A DNA stretch of 64,000 bases from Phenylobacterium immobile (ATCC 35973) (GTDB lineage: Bacteria > Pseudomonadota > Alphaproteobacteria > Caulobacterales > Caulobacteraceae), in NCBI RefSeq assembly GCF_001375595.1, contig NZ_CVJQ01000001.1:1240001-1304000 (forward strand), in the 5' to 3' direction. This document shows positions 1 through 8,198 of this stretch, piece after piece (the stretch's first letter is position 1; every line of letters starts with the position of its first letter). A program made the translations under genes and the position numbers. Under the pieces are notes generated by a model. It was not told the origin of the DNA, made no database searches, and was given only the letters and a program-made list of their open reading frames with translations.

Positions 1-1415
1 TTGAGGCGATCGACCATATCACCGCCGTTTGCGCCGCCACCCTAGCGGAAAGCGGCGCCGTGGCGGTGCGCGAAGAGATGAACCTCGAGCCAGCCTTCTG
101 GGGCCAGATGCCCGGCAACGAGGCCTATTTGGTCCGCCGCGCGCTGATTTCCTCGGCCAACATGGCGTCCTTCGGCTCGTTGCACGGCTTCGCCATGGGC
201 CAGGCGGAAGGCGCGCACTGGGGCGATCCGGTCACCATCCTGGAAACGACCAGCGCGACGCCGTTCTTCTTCAACTTCCACCACGGAGACCTGGGCAACT
301 TCACCGTCATCGGCCCGTCAGGCTCGGGCAAGACGGTGGTGATGAATTTTCTGGCCGCCCAGGCTCAGCGGTTCGAGCCGCGGACCGTCCTGTTTGACAA
401 GGACCGTGGCGCAGAGGTTTTCGTGCGCGGGATCGGCGGCCGTTACAGCCGGATCACGTCTGGCGAGCCAACCGGTTTCAACCCCCTGGCCATGCCCGAC
501 ACGGCGGCGAACCGCGCTTTCCTGCGTGACTGGCTGGGCGTGTTGCTGCAGGCGCACGGGCCGGAGGAACTGGCCAATATCGCCGGCGCCGTCGACGCCG
601 CCTATGCGAACGATCCGTCGCTGCGCCGGCTGTCGCATTTCCGCGAACTGCTCGCCGGCACGATGCGGCCCCAACCGGGCGACCTGGCTCATCGCCTCGA
701 CGCCTGGATCGGCCGCGGGGAATACGGCTGGCTGTTCGACAACGCGCAGGACCAGCTCGATCTCTCGGCCATGACCCTTGGCTTCGACATGACGGCCCTG
801 CTCGAGACCCCGCGCTTGCGCACGCCGGTCATGATGTATCTTTTCCACCGCATTGAAGAGCGGTTGGACGGCCAGCCGACGATGATCCTGATCGATGAGG
901 GCTGGAAGGCGCTCGACGACGAGGTCTTCGCCGCCCGTATCCGTGATTGGCTGAAGACGCTGCGCAAGCGCAACGCCTTGGTCGGCTTCGCCACCCAGTC
1001 CGCCCGTGACGCGCTCGACAGCCGGATTTCCACCGCCCTGGTCGAGCAGACGGCGACGATGATCTTCATGCCCAACGCGCGCGCGCGCGCTGAGGACTAC
1101 TGCGAGGGATTTGGTCTCACCGACCATGAACTCGACATCATCCGCACGCTTCCGGCCCACAGCCGCTGCTTCCTGGTGCGCCAGCCAGACGCCTCCGTCG
1201 TGGTGCGGCTCGACCTCTCGGGGATGCCTGAAGTGCTTACGCTCCTGTCGGGGCGCGAAAGCACGGTGCGGAAGCTTGATTCCCTGCGGGCGACCTATGG
1301 AGATCACCCGTCCGCCTGGTACGGAGCGCTGACTGGGGCCTCGTGGCCGGGTGACGACGATGACGGTCCCGGCGGTCTTCGGCTCGGCGGCCTTTGGAAT
1401 GAGGCCGCTGCATGA
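1..1415 (+). CDS. virB4: VirB4/TrbE-family type IV secretion ATPase (5' end missing)
   Basis: C-terminal ~470 residues of the large hexameric ATPase that powers type IV secretion at the inner membrane. The reading frame is open from position 3 at the left edge, so the start lies upstream; internal Met/Val codons near 60 are not the start. A Walker A (GPSGSGKT) is encoded at 312-335 and a Walker B (MILIDEGW) near 884-907, followed by the arginine-rich helix region typical of the VirB4 motor domain. The stop overlaps the virB6 start by 4 nt (ATGA), so the genes are translationally coupled. Family members are about 800 residues, so roughly 40% is missing because of the window edge, not decay. 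Confidence 0.92.
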   Translation, partial: EAIDHITAVCAATLAESGAVAVREEMNLEPAFWGQMPGNEAYLVRRALISSANMASFGSLHGFAMGQAEGAHWGDPVTILETTSATPFFFNFHHGDLGNFTVIGPSGSGKTVVMNFLAAQAQRFEPRTVLFDKDRGAEVFVRGIGGRYSRITSGEPTGFNPLAMPDTAANRAFLRDWLGVLLQAHGPEELANIAGAVDAAYANDPSLRRLSHFRELLAGTMRPQPGDLAHRLDAWIGRGEYGWLFDNAQDQLDLSAMTLGFDMTALLETPRLRTPVMMYLFHRIEERLDGQPTMILIDEGWKALDDEVFAARIRDWLKTLRKRNALVGFATQSARDALDSRISTALVEQTATMIFMPNARARAEDYCEGFGLTDHELDIIRTLPAHSRCFLVRQPDASVVVRLDLSGMPEVLTLLSGRESTVRKLDSLRATYGDHPSAWYGALTGASWPGDDDDGPGGLRLGGLWNEAAA

Positions 1416-2575
1416 GCGGGTGCGAGGCTCTGGTGCAGGAGGCGACCGCCGGTGTCGCCGCGTCCCTTCGCGCCGTCGATTGCGTGAGCGCTGAGACGAC
1501 CACCAGCGCCTTCTCGCGGCTCTTCGGGACGCACGGCGCCTTGCTGCCCGTTCTGACGATCCTGCTCACGCTTTATGTCGCGACCTTCGCGGTCCTCTTG
1601 CTGACGGGCCGGTCGCGCCTGAGCATCACGACCCTGACGCCACGGATGATCACCCTGGGTCTGGTCCTCACCTTCACCACGAGCGCGGTCGCCTACCAGA
1701 CCGTCTTCTGGAATCTGACCGTAGGCGGCCCCGATCAGATCGCCGGGGTTTTGATGGGTGCGCGGGGTTCGGCGACACAGATGTTCGGGGACCGGATCGA
1801 CATCCTCTTCAACGCGATCGCCGAAGCCGCCAGCGCCGCCTCCCCCACGGCGGGTGCGGGGGCGGGGACAGCCGGGACGTTCACGTCGGGCAATCTGATG
1901 TGGATCAGCGCCTTGATGTTGCTCCTGGGCACCGTAGGTGTGTTGGTCACGGCGCGCATCGTCTTGGCGGTCCTCCTGGCGATCGGACCCGTCTTCATCG
2001 TGCTAGCGCTGTTCCCAGGGACCCGCGGACTTTTCGCGGGCTGGCTTCGCGGCCTTGTCCTTACCGCTTTCACGCCCCTGATCGCCGTGCTCGCCGGTGC
2101 GTCCGTCACGGAACTGGCGGCCCCCGTGGTCGCGACCTTGCGGGGGGGAGACGGCATTGACGGTCGGGCGGCCATCGCCCTCTTCGTCATCGCGGCCGTC
2201 TACTGCTCGGTGATGGCGCTGGCCCTCCGCGTCGCAGGGACGATGGTCGCGGGGTGGCGTGTTTTTGGCCTTTCGAATGAAGCCAGCCGAAACGGCCAAT
2301 CCGCCCCGCCGACAACCGCAATCGCCGCCGCCTCGACGCCCTATCCAGTGGCTCCCGCCTCGAATCGCCTGCAGACCTTGGCGGCGGCCGCCGGCACGGT
2401 CGGGCCAAGCCCTGCAGCCGGCCATGGCCTCGCCACCACCTCGCGGTCACGGATCGTCGCAACCGCGGGCGCCCTTGCTGAACCCGCGAGACGATCAACT
2501 CAGCCCCAACGGGCGCGGGGCATCGGCAGCCGCTTCTCCAGCCGTGCGACGGCGCCGAGGAACTTCCTGAAATGA
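1412..2575 (+). CDS. virB6: VirB6/TrbL-family inner-membrane channel protein
   Basis: 387-aa polytopic membrane protein of the type IV secretion inner-membrane complex. Hydrophobic segments are visible near residues 45-65, 80-100, 165-205 (two packed helices around TARIVLAVLLAIGPVFIVL), 215-235 and 250-275. The glycine/alanine-rich loop between the second and third segments and the conserved AIGPVF-type helix are typical of TrbL/VirB6. The last ~100 residues are low-complexity and rich in Ala, Pro, Thr and Arg, presumably a cytoplasmic tail. It overlaps virB4 upstream and virB9 downstream by 4 nt each. Sequence conservation in this family is weak, so position in the operon carries part of the assignment. 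Confidence 0.85.
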   Translation: MSGCEALVQEATAGVAASLRAVDCVSAETTTSAFSRLFGTHGALLPVLTILLTLYVATFAVLLLTGRSRLSITTLTPRMITLGLVLTFTTSAVAYQTVFWNLTVGGPDQIAGVLMGARGSATQMFGDRIDILFNAIAEAASAASPTAGAGAGTAGTFTSGNLMWISALMLLLGTVGVLVTARIVLAVLLAIGPVFIVLALFPGTRGLFAGWLRGLVLTAFTPLIAVLAGASVTELAAPVVATLRGGDGIDGRAAIALFVIAAVYCSVMALALRVAGTMVAGWRVFGLSNEASRNGQSAPPTTAIAAASTPYPVAPASNRLQTLAAAAGTVGPSPAAGHGLATTSRSRIVATAGALAEPARRSTQPQRARGIGSRFSSRATAPRNFLK

Positions 2576-3399
2576 GATTACGAACCCTGCTCTTCGCCGT
2601 CGCCTTTTGCGGCATGGCCGCGACGGGCTCGCAAGCGGCGGACCCCCGAATTTCGACGCGGTTCTACAATCCGGACGAAGTGGTGGTTGTCCATGGTCGC
2701 GCTGGCGTTCAGGCGACCATCGCCTTCGCCGATCAAGAGATGATCGAGAATGTCGCGATCGGCGATTCCACCAGCTGGCAGGTGACGCCGAACAAGCGCG
2801 CCAACCTCCTGTTCGTAAAGCCGCTCGGCGCGAGCGCGCGGACCAACATGACGGTGGTGACCGATCGACGGACCTACCTTTTCGACCTGACCGCCTCGCC
2901 GATGGCGGCGCCGCTCTATGTGCTGCGCTTTACCTACCCCGCCGAGCCCCCTGGCGCGAACAAGGTGGCGGGCGGCCTGACCCCAGCGGAGGTGCTGGCG
3001 GCGACAGCGATCCCCAAGGACGTGCCCCCTGGCCAAGCCGCAAGCTTGAACTTCGCCTGGCGTACGACGGGTGCGCGCAAGATCCTGCCGTCTCGGGTCT
3101 ACAATGACAACGACGCCACCTACCTGAGCTGGCCGGTTGGCAGTGCGATACCGGCGATTCTCACCCGCAACGCCAAGGGAGAGGAGGGCGCCGTCAACTA
3201 CGCCGTTCGCGGCGACGTGCTGATCCTCGACAGCGTGCCCGACTTGATCATCCTGCGCGCGGGCCGGGAACTGGCGACGCTGGAAAACCAGGCCCAGCCG
3301 AAAACGGCTCTGGCCATGGGCCCTTCGATCGACGGCCCATCGACCGCCACGGCCGCGCTGCCGACTGAAGCGCAAAAATCTGCGCAACAAGGGCGATAA
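2572..3399 (+). CDS. virB9: VirB9/TrbG-family outer-membrane core protein
   Basis: 275-aa protein with a Sec signal peptide (positively charged start, hydrophobic core to about residue 20, likely cleavage after SQAA). An N-terminal beta domain (about 25-130) is followed by a linker and a C-terminal domain (about 155-240) containing the FAWRTTGARKILPSRVYND stretch, which matches the VirB9 C-terminal region that builds the outer-membrane core ring with VirB7 and VirB10. The start overlaps the virB6 stop. No VirB8 gene lies between virB6 and virB9, and no VirB7-like lipoprotein precedes it in the window. Confidence 0.88.
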   Translation: MRLRTLLFAVAFCGMAATGSQAADPRISTRFYNPDEVVVVHGRAGVQATIAFADQEMIENVAIGDSTSWQVTPNKRANLLFVKPLGASARTNMTVVTDRRTYLFDLTASPMAAPLYVLRFTYPAEPPGANKVAGGLTPAEVLAATAIPKDVPPGQAASLNFAWRTTGARKILPSRVYNDNDATYLSWPVGSAIPAILTRNAKGEEGAVNYAVRGDVLILDSVPDLIILRAGRELATLENQAQPKTALAMGPSIDGPSTATAALPTEAQKSAQQGR

Positions 3400-3401
3400 T
3401 C

Positions 3402-4505
3402 ATGCGTGAAACTCTCCGCTACGAGCGCCTGCCCGTCCTGGTTCAACGTGACCCACGTGACGCCGAGGGCGCGGAGATCATTAGTCTGGCGACGCGAAAC
3501 ACCTTGCCGGCGGTCAGTCAGCGCAAGGGTCGGTCTGAGGCCATGACCCTCGTGGCGGGCGTGGCTGTGGTCGCTCTCCTCGGTGCGGTCACCTTCACAA
3601 GCATGAGCGAGGGTCAAAGGCAGGCTGTCCCGGCGGCGGCGCCCAACGGCCAGCTGCAGGTCTCGCCGAACACGGCGCCGACAGAAGCGCCTTACGCCTT
3701 GCCCGCGGAAGCCTTCACGCCGCTGCCTCTGCAGGCGCCGGCGCCCCAGGCGGTCTTGGGCGTGTCGCCAAACACCCAGATGACCCTCAGCAACCCGCTG
3801 TCGACGCCCACGGTTGTGTTTGACGCAAGCGCGCTTCCTGCGGGCGTGCCGGTAGGCGCCGCGGGGGCGGCGGGCGCCTCACCGGCGACCGGAGGTCCGA
3901 ACGAGGAATTCGCCAATCGGATTGGCGGCATCGGCGGCGGTTCTGCTGTGGCGACGGCCGGCATCAACCCACAAACGACCGTCACCCAGGGCACCCTGAT
4001 CCCGGCCGTCCTGGAGACCGCCATCGATACCGACATACCCGGCTATGTCCGCGCCGTCGTTTCCAGCGATGTCCGCGGCTTCGACGGCACGCGCATCATG
4101 ATTCCGCGGTCCTCGCGCCTGATCGGCCAGTACAAGAGCGGAATGCAAGCCGGCCAGAAGCGGGCCTATGTGGTGTGGTCGCGCCTCATCCGGCCCGATG
4201 GGGTCTCAGTTAACATCGCCTCGCCCGCCACGTCCTTCGGCGGCGAAACCGGCCTCGCTGGCCAGGTCAATAACCACTTCTTCGAACGTTTCGGCTCGGC
4301 GATGCTGCTGTCTGTCGTGGGCGGCCTTTCGGCCATCGGGGGCAACGGCGCCTCTGTCATCATTGGCGGCCAAACACAGTCGGCCGCGGCCGCTGCGGTC
4401 GGTCAAAGCGGTCAGATTGGGCCGACGATCCGTGTGCGCCAGGGTGAACCGATCCGCGTCTTCACCGCGCGCGATCTGGATTTCTCGAAAGTGGCGACCC
4501 AGTGA
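3402..4505 (+). CDS. virB10: VirB10/TrbI-family envelope-spanning protein
   Basis: 367-aa protein with the VirB10 layout: a short basic cytoplasmic N-terminus, one transmembrane helix at about 48-67, a proline/alanine-rich periplasmic linker to about residue 130, and a C-terminal TrbI beta-barrel domain (about 190-365) with motifs such as RIMIPRSSRLIGQY and IRVFTARDLDFS. It bridges the inner membrane ATPases to the outer membrane ring. It starts 2 nt after virB9 and its stop overlaps the GTG start of virB11. Length is normal for the family. Confidence 0.92.
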   Translation: MRETLRYERLPVLVQRDPRDAEGAEIISLATRNTLPAVSQRKGRSEAMTLVAGVAVVALLGAVTFTSMSEGQRQAVPAAAPNGQLQVSPNTAPTEAPYALPAEAFTPLPLQAPAPQAVLGVSPNTQMTLSNPLSTPTVVFDASALPAGVPVGAAGAAGASPATGGPNEEFANRIGGIGGGSAVATAGINPQTTVTQGTLIPAVLETAIDTDIPGYVRAVVSSDVRGFDGTRIMIPRSSRLIGQYKSGMQAGQKRAYVVWSRLIRPDGVSVNIASPATSFGGETGLAGQVNNHFFERFGSAMLLSVVGGLSAIGGNGASVIIGGQTQSAAAAAVGQSGQIGPTIRVRQGEPIRVFTARDLDFSKVATQ

Positions 4506-5506
4506 GCGACGCCAAGGTCGTGGCGCTTGCGGGAGGGTCTGGCGTGGAGAAGCCGGTCAGCGTCTATCTGGACGCCTATCTGGCGCCGTTCCGACCCTGG
4601 CTCCATCGCGAGACGGTGACGGAAATCCTGGTCAACAGGCCCGGTGAGCTCTGGGTCGAAGACGCCGCCTATCCCGGCATGAGACGCATCGAGCTTCCTG
4701 AGGTGGATAACGTCCTCCTGCAACGGCTTGCCGAACAAGTCGCGCGGGCCAGCCATCAGGGGGTCAATCGGCAGCATCCTCTCCTGGCCGCGACCCTGCC
4801 GGGCGGTGAGCGCATCCAGCTCTGCGGTCCGCCCGCGACGCGCGGTGATTGGGCCTTGGCCATCCGCCGACATCGGCTGATTGACCTGCCGCTCGACGCC
4901 TACGATCACGGGAGCCTAGAGACCGCGGCCCCGCCGCCGGCGCTCGACCCGCGCGCGTCTCCGATCGCCTACCTGAGGGACGCCATTGCGCGCCGGCAGA
5001 CGATCCTGGTTTCCGGCGGCACGTCGACCGGGAAAACGACCTTCCTGAATGCGATGTTGCGCGAACTCCCCCGGGAGGATCGCGTCGTGCTTGTTGAAGA
5101 TACCGCCGAGCTGAAGTTGCCGAGTGAAAACGGCGTGGGTTTGATCGCGGTGAAGGGCGAACTTGGCGAGGCGCGGGTCTCGACGGATGAGCTTGTTCAG
5201 GCCGCGTTGCGGCTCCGCCCTGACAGGATCGTCGTGGGCGAGCTGCGTGGGAAAGAAACGGTCAGCTTCCTGAGGGTGATCAACACCGGGCATCCTGGCT
5301 CGTTCTCAACTGTGCACGCGAATTCACCTCGGGGCGCACTGGACCAGATTGCCTTGATGGCGATGCAAACGGGCATCGGTCTAACGCGCAATGAGACTGT
5401 CGAATACGCTGCCTCGGTGATCGACATTATTGTGCAGCTTGAGCGCATAAATGGTCAGCGCCGGATTTCGGCAGTCACAACCGCGAAGTCGGCCCTTAAC
5501 GCCTAG
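4502..5506 (+). CDS. virB11: VirB11-family type IV secretion traffic ATPase
   Basis: 334-aa hexameric ATPase of the VirB11/GspE superfamily. Walker A is GGTSTGKT at residues 172-179, the Asp box is VEDTAELK near 198-205, the Walker B region is RIVVGELRG, and the His box GHPGSFSTVHAN follows, so all four signature boxes are intact. The GTG start overlaps the virB10 stop (GTGA). The gene closes the virB run; nothing conjugative (relaxase, VirD4) follows in the window, so whether this system moves DNA or only protein cannot be judged. Confidence 0.93.
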   Translation: MSDAKVVALAGGSGVEKPVSVYLDAYLAPFRPWLHRETVTEILVNRPGELWVEDAAYPGMRRIELPEVDNVLLQRLAEQVARASHQGVNRQHPLLAATLPGGERIQLCGPPATRGDWALAIRRHRLIDLPLDAYDHGSLETAAPPPALDPRASPIAYLRDAIARRQTILVSGGTSTGKTTFLNAMLRELPREDRVVLVEDTAELKLPSENGVGLIAVKGELGEARVSTDELVQAALRLRPDRIVVGELRGKETVSFLRVINTGHPGSFSTVHANSPRGALDQIALMAMQTGIGLTRNETVEYAASVIDIIVQLERINGQRRISAVTTAKSALNA

Positions 5507-5578
5507 AACGTCGGCTCAGTGACTTCGCTATGGCGCCATGTAACGGGGGGCGACTGTTCTTACGGCGCTGGATTATGT

Positions 5579-6091
5579 TTAATCGCGAAGGGCACGTTCG
5601 AGATCAAGAGGAGAAAGGCGAAATATCTGACCAATATATCGCATGGAAATTCCTTGTTTCCGTAGGCGTTTAGCGTAGTCGATTTGGAAAGCAGATAGAT
5701 CACCAAATGGCCTATCGGTTTCGCCTGACCGACCGAGCCAGCGGATCTCTTCTCGCGAGATAAGATCCATCAAGTCAATCACGTCGTCTGACGGCGTGAT
5801 CTTCGAAATCCGCGCATTCTTACCGATGACCTCAAGGAAGACGCCCGTCTGGAGAAGGTTTTTTAAGCTTCTCATCATCTGGCGGGGAGGCAGGTAAAAT
5901 GCCTCCAGACCACATACCGTCAAGGTGTCTCCTGCCCGAAGTTTTTCAAGAAATCCTAGCATGCGGCTGTGCGCTTCTAAGCTGCCACCGCCGACCAAGA
6001 CAACAGTCTCACATCCGGCAGCAAGAAGTTGCTCTTCTTGGCGCTTGGATACTGGGAGCTCAAGGATGTCCCGGATCATTCCGTAGCGCAC
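5579..6091 (-). CDS. Resolvase-like protein with degenerate catalytic site
   Basis: 170-aa protein whose residues ~20-100 follow the serine-resolvase N-terminal fold: an AAGCE-VV strand, then [18 protein letters not shown] in place of the usual LxxGDxLVVxxLDRLxR, then [17 protein letters not shown]. The last ~40 residues ([14 protein letters not shown]) look like a helix-turn-helix. The nucleophilic serine near the N-terminus and the paired arginines after the LD motif are absent, so recombination activity is unlikely; a DNA-binding or regulatory role is possible. GTG start (ATG at 6079 is the alternative). It overlaps the end of the arsC-like remnant by 16 nt and is read in the same direction, suggesting co-transcription. 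Base composition is somewhat less GC-rich than its neighbours. Confidence 0.6.
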   Translation of the reverse strand: MRYGMIRDILELPVSKRQEEQLLAAGCETVVLVGGGSLEAHSRMLGFLEKLRAGDTLTVCGLEAFYLPPRQMMRSLKNLLQTGVFLEVIGKNARISKITPSDDVIDLMDLISREEIRWLGRSGETDRPFGDLSAFQIDYAKRLRKQGISMRYIGQIFRLSPLDLERALRD

Positions 6092-6660
6092 GGCGCTTCC
6101 GTAGGAAATCGTAGCTCCTCACCATCTTCCTTGGTGAAAGTAGTAGGTTTCGCATCGAGGTGAGTTAGGACCGCCTCCGAAGGTCGGGTGATTTTCACGC
6201 CTTTGGGTGTAGCGACGATGGGTCGGTTCACCAAAATTGGGCGGGCAACCATGGCGGCGAGTGTGGTGTCGTCTCCGACGCTTACATCAAGAAGGTCAAG
6301 CTCCGCGGCCGGCGTCCCGCCTTGGCGCAATATGTCCCGTGGCTTGGCGCCCATTGCGGCGAGCCGTTTCAGAAGCTGCGGCTTGGTCCTGCCAACGGAC
6401 AGGTAGTCGACTACGTCAGGTCGGAAGCCCGCGGCCTCCACCAGGGCCAAGGTGTTCCGGCACCGCTCGGCCACGCGCTGGACGGCCGCGCCGCGCTGGT
6501 ACCAACCCCTTGAGCGGTTCACGACGGCGACGATGGTGAGCATCAAAGGCACTGCGATCAGCACACCCACGACGGTGGCAAGCGCCGCGCCCGAAGAGAA
6601 GCCGAACAGGCTGATGGCGGCCGCGACCGCGAGTTCGAAAAGGTTGCTGGCGGCAGCACA
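6076..6660 (-). pseudogene. Chimeric remnant: tail of Acr3 arsenite permease fused to ArsC arsenate reductase
   Basis: The upstream ~55 codons (from about 6660) read as the last helices of an Acr3-type arsenite carrier: [40 protein letters not shown]. Near 6490-6510 the frame runs directly into the ArsC family (glutaredoxin type): [11 protein letters not shown], then [17 protein letters not shown] and TRPSEAVL, then a typical ArsC end (FTKEDGEEL). The ArsC N-terminus with the catalytic Cys of the CGTSRN motif is missing; a different Cys lies close by (ERCRNTL). The Glu expected in the Acr3 VGVLIEVP segment is Ala. An open frame exists from a GTG at 6570, but neither function is likely retained. 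Confidence 0.75.
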
Positions 6661-6788
6661 CCCAGGCGTCGCGCCACTTCGCCCGCCGCCAGGCCGTCAG
6701 GCCCGGCTTGCACCAACAGGCGGAAAGTGGAGAGGCGGACCTCGTGGGCGAGAGCCGGGAGGCTTGCGACGGCTAGATTGGTTTCCAT
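6636..6788 (-). pseudogene. ArsR-family repressor, N-terminal fragment
   Basis: About 50 codons from an ATG at 6788 match the start of ArsR-type metal regulators: residues 7-20 (ASLPALAHEVRLST) and the first part of the winged helix ([19 protein letters not shown]). Homology stops where the Acr3 remnant begins in another frame (about 6650-6660), so the recognition helix, the wing and the rest of the repressor are deleted. With the downstream chimera this is what is left of an arsR-acr3-arsC operon after two internal deletions. Confidence 0.7.
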
Positions 6789-6971
6789 ATTTCCACGATA
6801 TAGGAATTTTGCGACGGATTTAAGTCGCCTCTGTCGTTCTCAAGGGTTCCGATGACCGCATTCGTCGCCCTTCACCCGCAGTCCCTCGATATCCCGAGGT
6901 CAGAATGGTGCTCTCAGTTTAACGCTACTTGTCTCCGGTCGGGCGGACTCCGGGCAGGGGACGCAGCTCGC

Positions 6972-7268
6972 TTAGGCCATGACCTCCCGCCATTCAGCCA
7001 AGGCGGCTGAGCGTCGTTCTCGGTAGAGGTCTCTGCTGATAAGGTAGCGGTCCTGATTGAAGTGGTTGTGGACGGCGCCGTGGACGGCGGCGAACTTCTG
7101 AAGGGTCTTCATCCTTCGAAACCGCTCCATGGCGCGCTCTCGTCGTCGGAATGGCTGATGTGAATTCTCAGCCCGGTTGTTGAACCAGCGGCCGACCTTC
7201 TGACGATCGACGTTGCCGATCTCCTTCAGCGCCGCCCCGTAGGATCGCAGGCCGTCTGCTCCGTCCAA
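6972..7268 (-). pseudogene. IS6-family transposase, C-terminal fragment
   Basis: 98 codons match the C-terminal third of IS6/IS26-type DDE transposases, with the signature LRSYGAALKEIGN, VGRWFNNRAENSHQPFRRRE and RFRRMKTLQKFAAVH. The NRAENSH block contains the last catalytic Glu. The N-terminal helix-turn-helix and the two catalytic Asp residues are absent because homology ends at about 7255, where an unrelated recombinase fragment on the other strand begins. No IS6 terminal inverted repeats are visible on either side. Confidence 0.82.
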
Positions 7269-7393
7269 CCTCTACAAGCGTCAGCTCGCCAGGCTAGCCT
7301 TCCTGGCGCCGGACCTTCAGGAGCAGATGCTCCGCGGTTCTTCGCCTTCGATACGCAAGTTGAGTGAACTCATCGCGCCCGAAGCCGCGTCGT
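7261..7393 (+). pseudogene. Serine recombinase, C-terminal fragment
   Basis: About 43 codons ending in TGA read NLYKRQLARLAFLAPDLQEQ then MLRGSSPS and LSELIAPEAAS. This resembles the C-terminal tail of the complete recombinase at 10303-11898 (YYRRMIRLAFLAPEIQEAIL then GRQP). It is truncated on the 5' side exactly where the IS6 fragment ends, pointing to a deletion or recombination junction. Too short to be functional. Confidence 0.6.
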
Positions 7394-7664
7394 GACGGAA
7401 TGCGGCGAATTAAATGGGGAAAGTCCGCGGGCTTGCCGGCGGCGGCGCAAGAGACCCAAGCCCGAAGTGCGTGGCGGTGCACGCAGTCGGAGGTCAACAC
7501 GTCTCCGATATCAGGAACCTAAATACGGGCTGTCCTACGGCCAAACTCCCCTCGCTAAAAGCCTCGGCGTAGGCGGCCTGGAGAACATCGACGGCCGATC
7601 TGGAGCTACTAGCCGACCGGCATTAGCGGCATTAGCGGCATCAACGTGACAATGCTGCTCAATC
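7394..7664. other. Intergenic stretch, no supported gene
   Basis: Between the recombinase tail and the DUF5681-type gene. One open frame (7392-7649, +) encodes a basic, low-complexity peptide with no recognisable motif and no convincing ribosome site. A short direct repeat (attagcggc, twice, near 7623-7640) is the only structure noticed. Confidence 0.5.
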
Positions 7665-8198
7665 CTACTCGTCGACCTTCACCCAGCCGGCGCTCCCCCG
7701 CGGCCACTTGATCTCCTCTGGGTTTTGGACGCACCGGCGCACCTCTGCGAGCTCTTTGACCCACAAGGCGCGGCGGCCCCGACGGGTCAGGGCCGCTTGA
7801 ACCGCCCAGCCCTGCAGCTTGAGGCCAGGGACAGGATCATTATCGGCGTTGGCAATGCCGAGAAGGACCATCGCCTGGTCGGCATTGCGCGGATCGTCAG
7901 TTTGGGCGCGCAGCGTGACGCCAGATCGAACTGGCTGTCTGGCGCTCATGGCCTGTTCGCGCTTCCTAATCATCTTCAGGATTTCGCGTTGCGCCAGACG
8001 GCTGCCCCCGATCGCGTCCTGGTAGGTCTTTAGCTGTAACGCTTCCTCGACCGTGAGCTCGCGCTCCTGACCGCCCTGAACGACGGTTAGGGTTCGATCG
8101 ATGACAATGTCAAAGGCTGAGACCCGCTCCTCGGGCTTGGCTTTAGGCCGGCCTTTCGGGTTGCCGCTGTGGCCCTTCTGGAACCGGCTGGAGGTCAT
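7665..8198 (-). CDS. DUF5681-type protein
   Basis: 177-aa soluble protein starting with the diagnostic FQKGHSGNPKGRP motif (residues 5-17) of DUF5681 proteins, followed by a charged helical region (ELTVEEALQLKTYQDAIGGS, then REILKMIRKREQ). The function of the family is not established. The ATG at 8198 overlaps the stop of the ParB/methyltransferase gene (ATGA), so the two are co-translated. In alphaproteobacterial islands and prophages this family often sits beside ParB-domain methyltransferases; that association is from general knowledge. Confidence 0.72.
   Translation of the reverse strand: MTSSRFQKGHSGNPKGRPKAKPEERVSAFDIVIDRTLTVVQGGQERELTVEEALQLKTYQDAIGGSRLAQREILKMIRKREQAMSARQPVRSGVTLRAQTDDPRNADQAMVLLGIANADNDPVPGLKLQGWAVQAALTRRGRRALWVKELAEVRRCVQNPEEIKWPRGSAGWVKVDE

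Noticed and set aside
7392..7649. 85-codon frame after the recombinase fragment
   Set aside because: Basic low-complexity peptide with no motif and no ribosome site.
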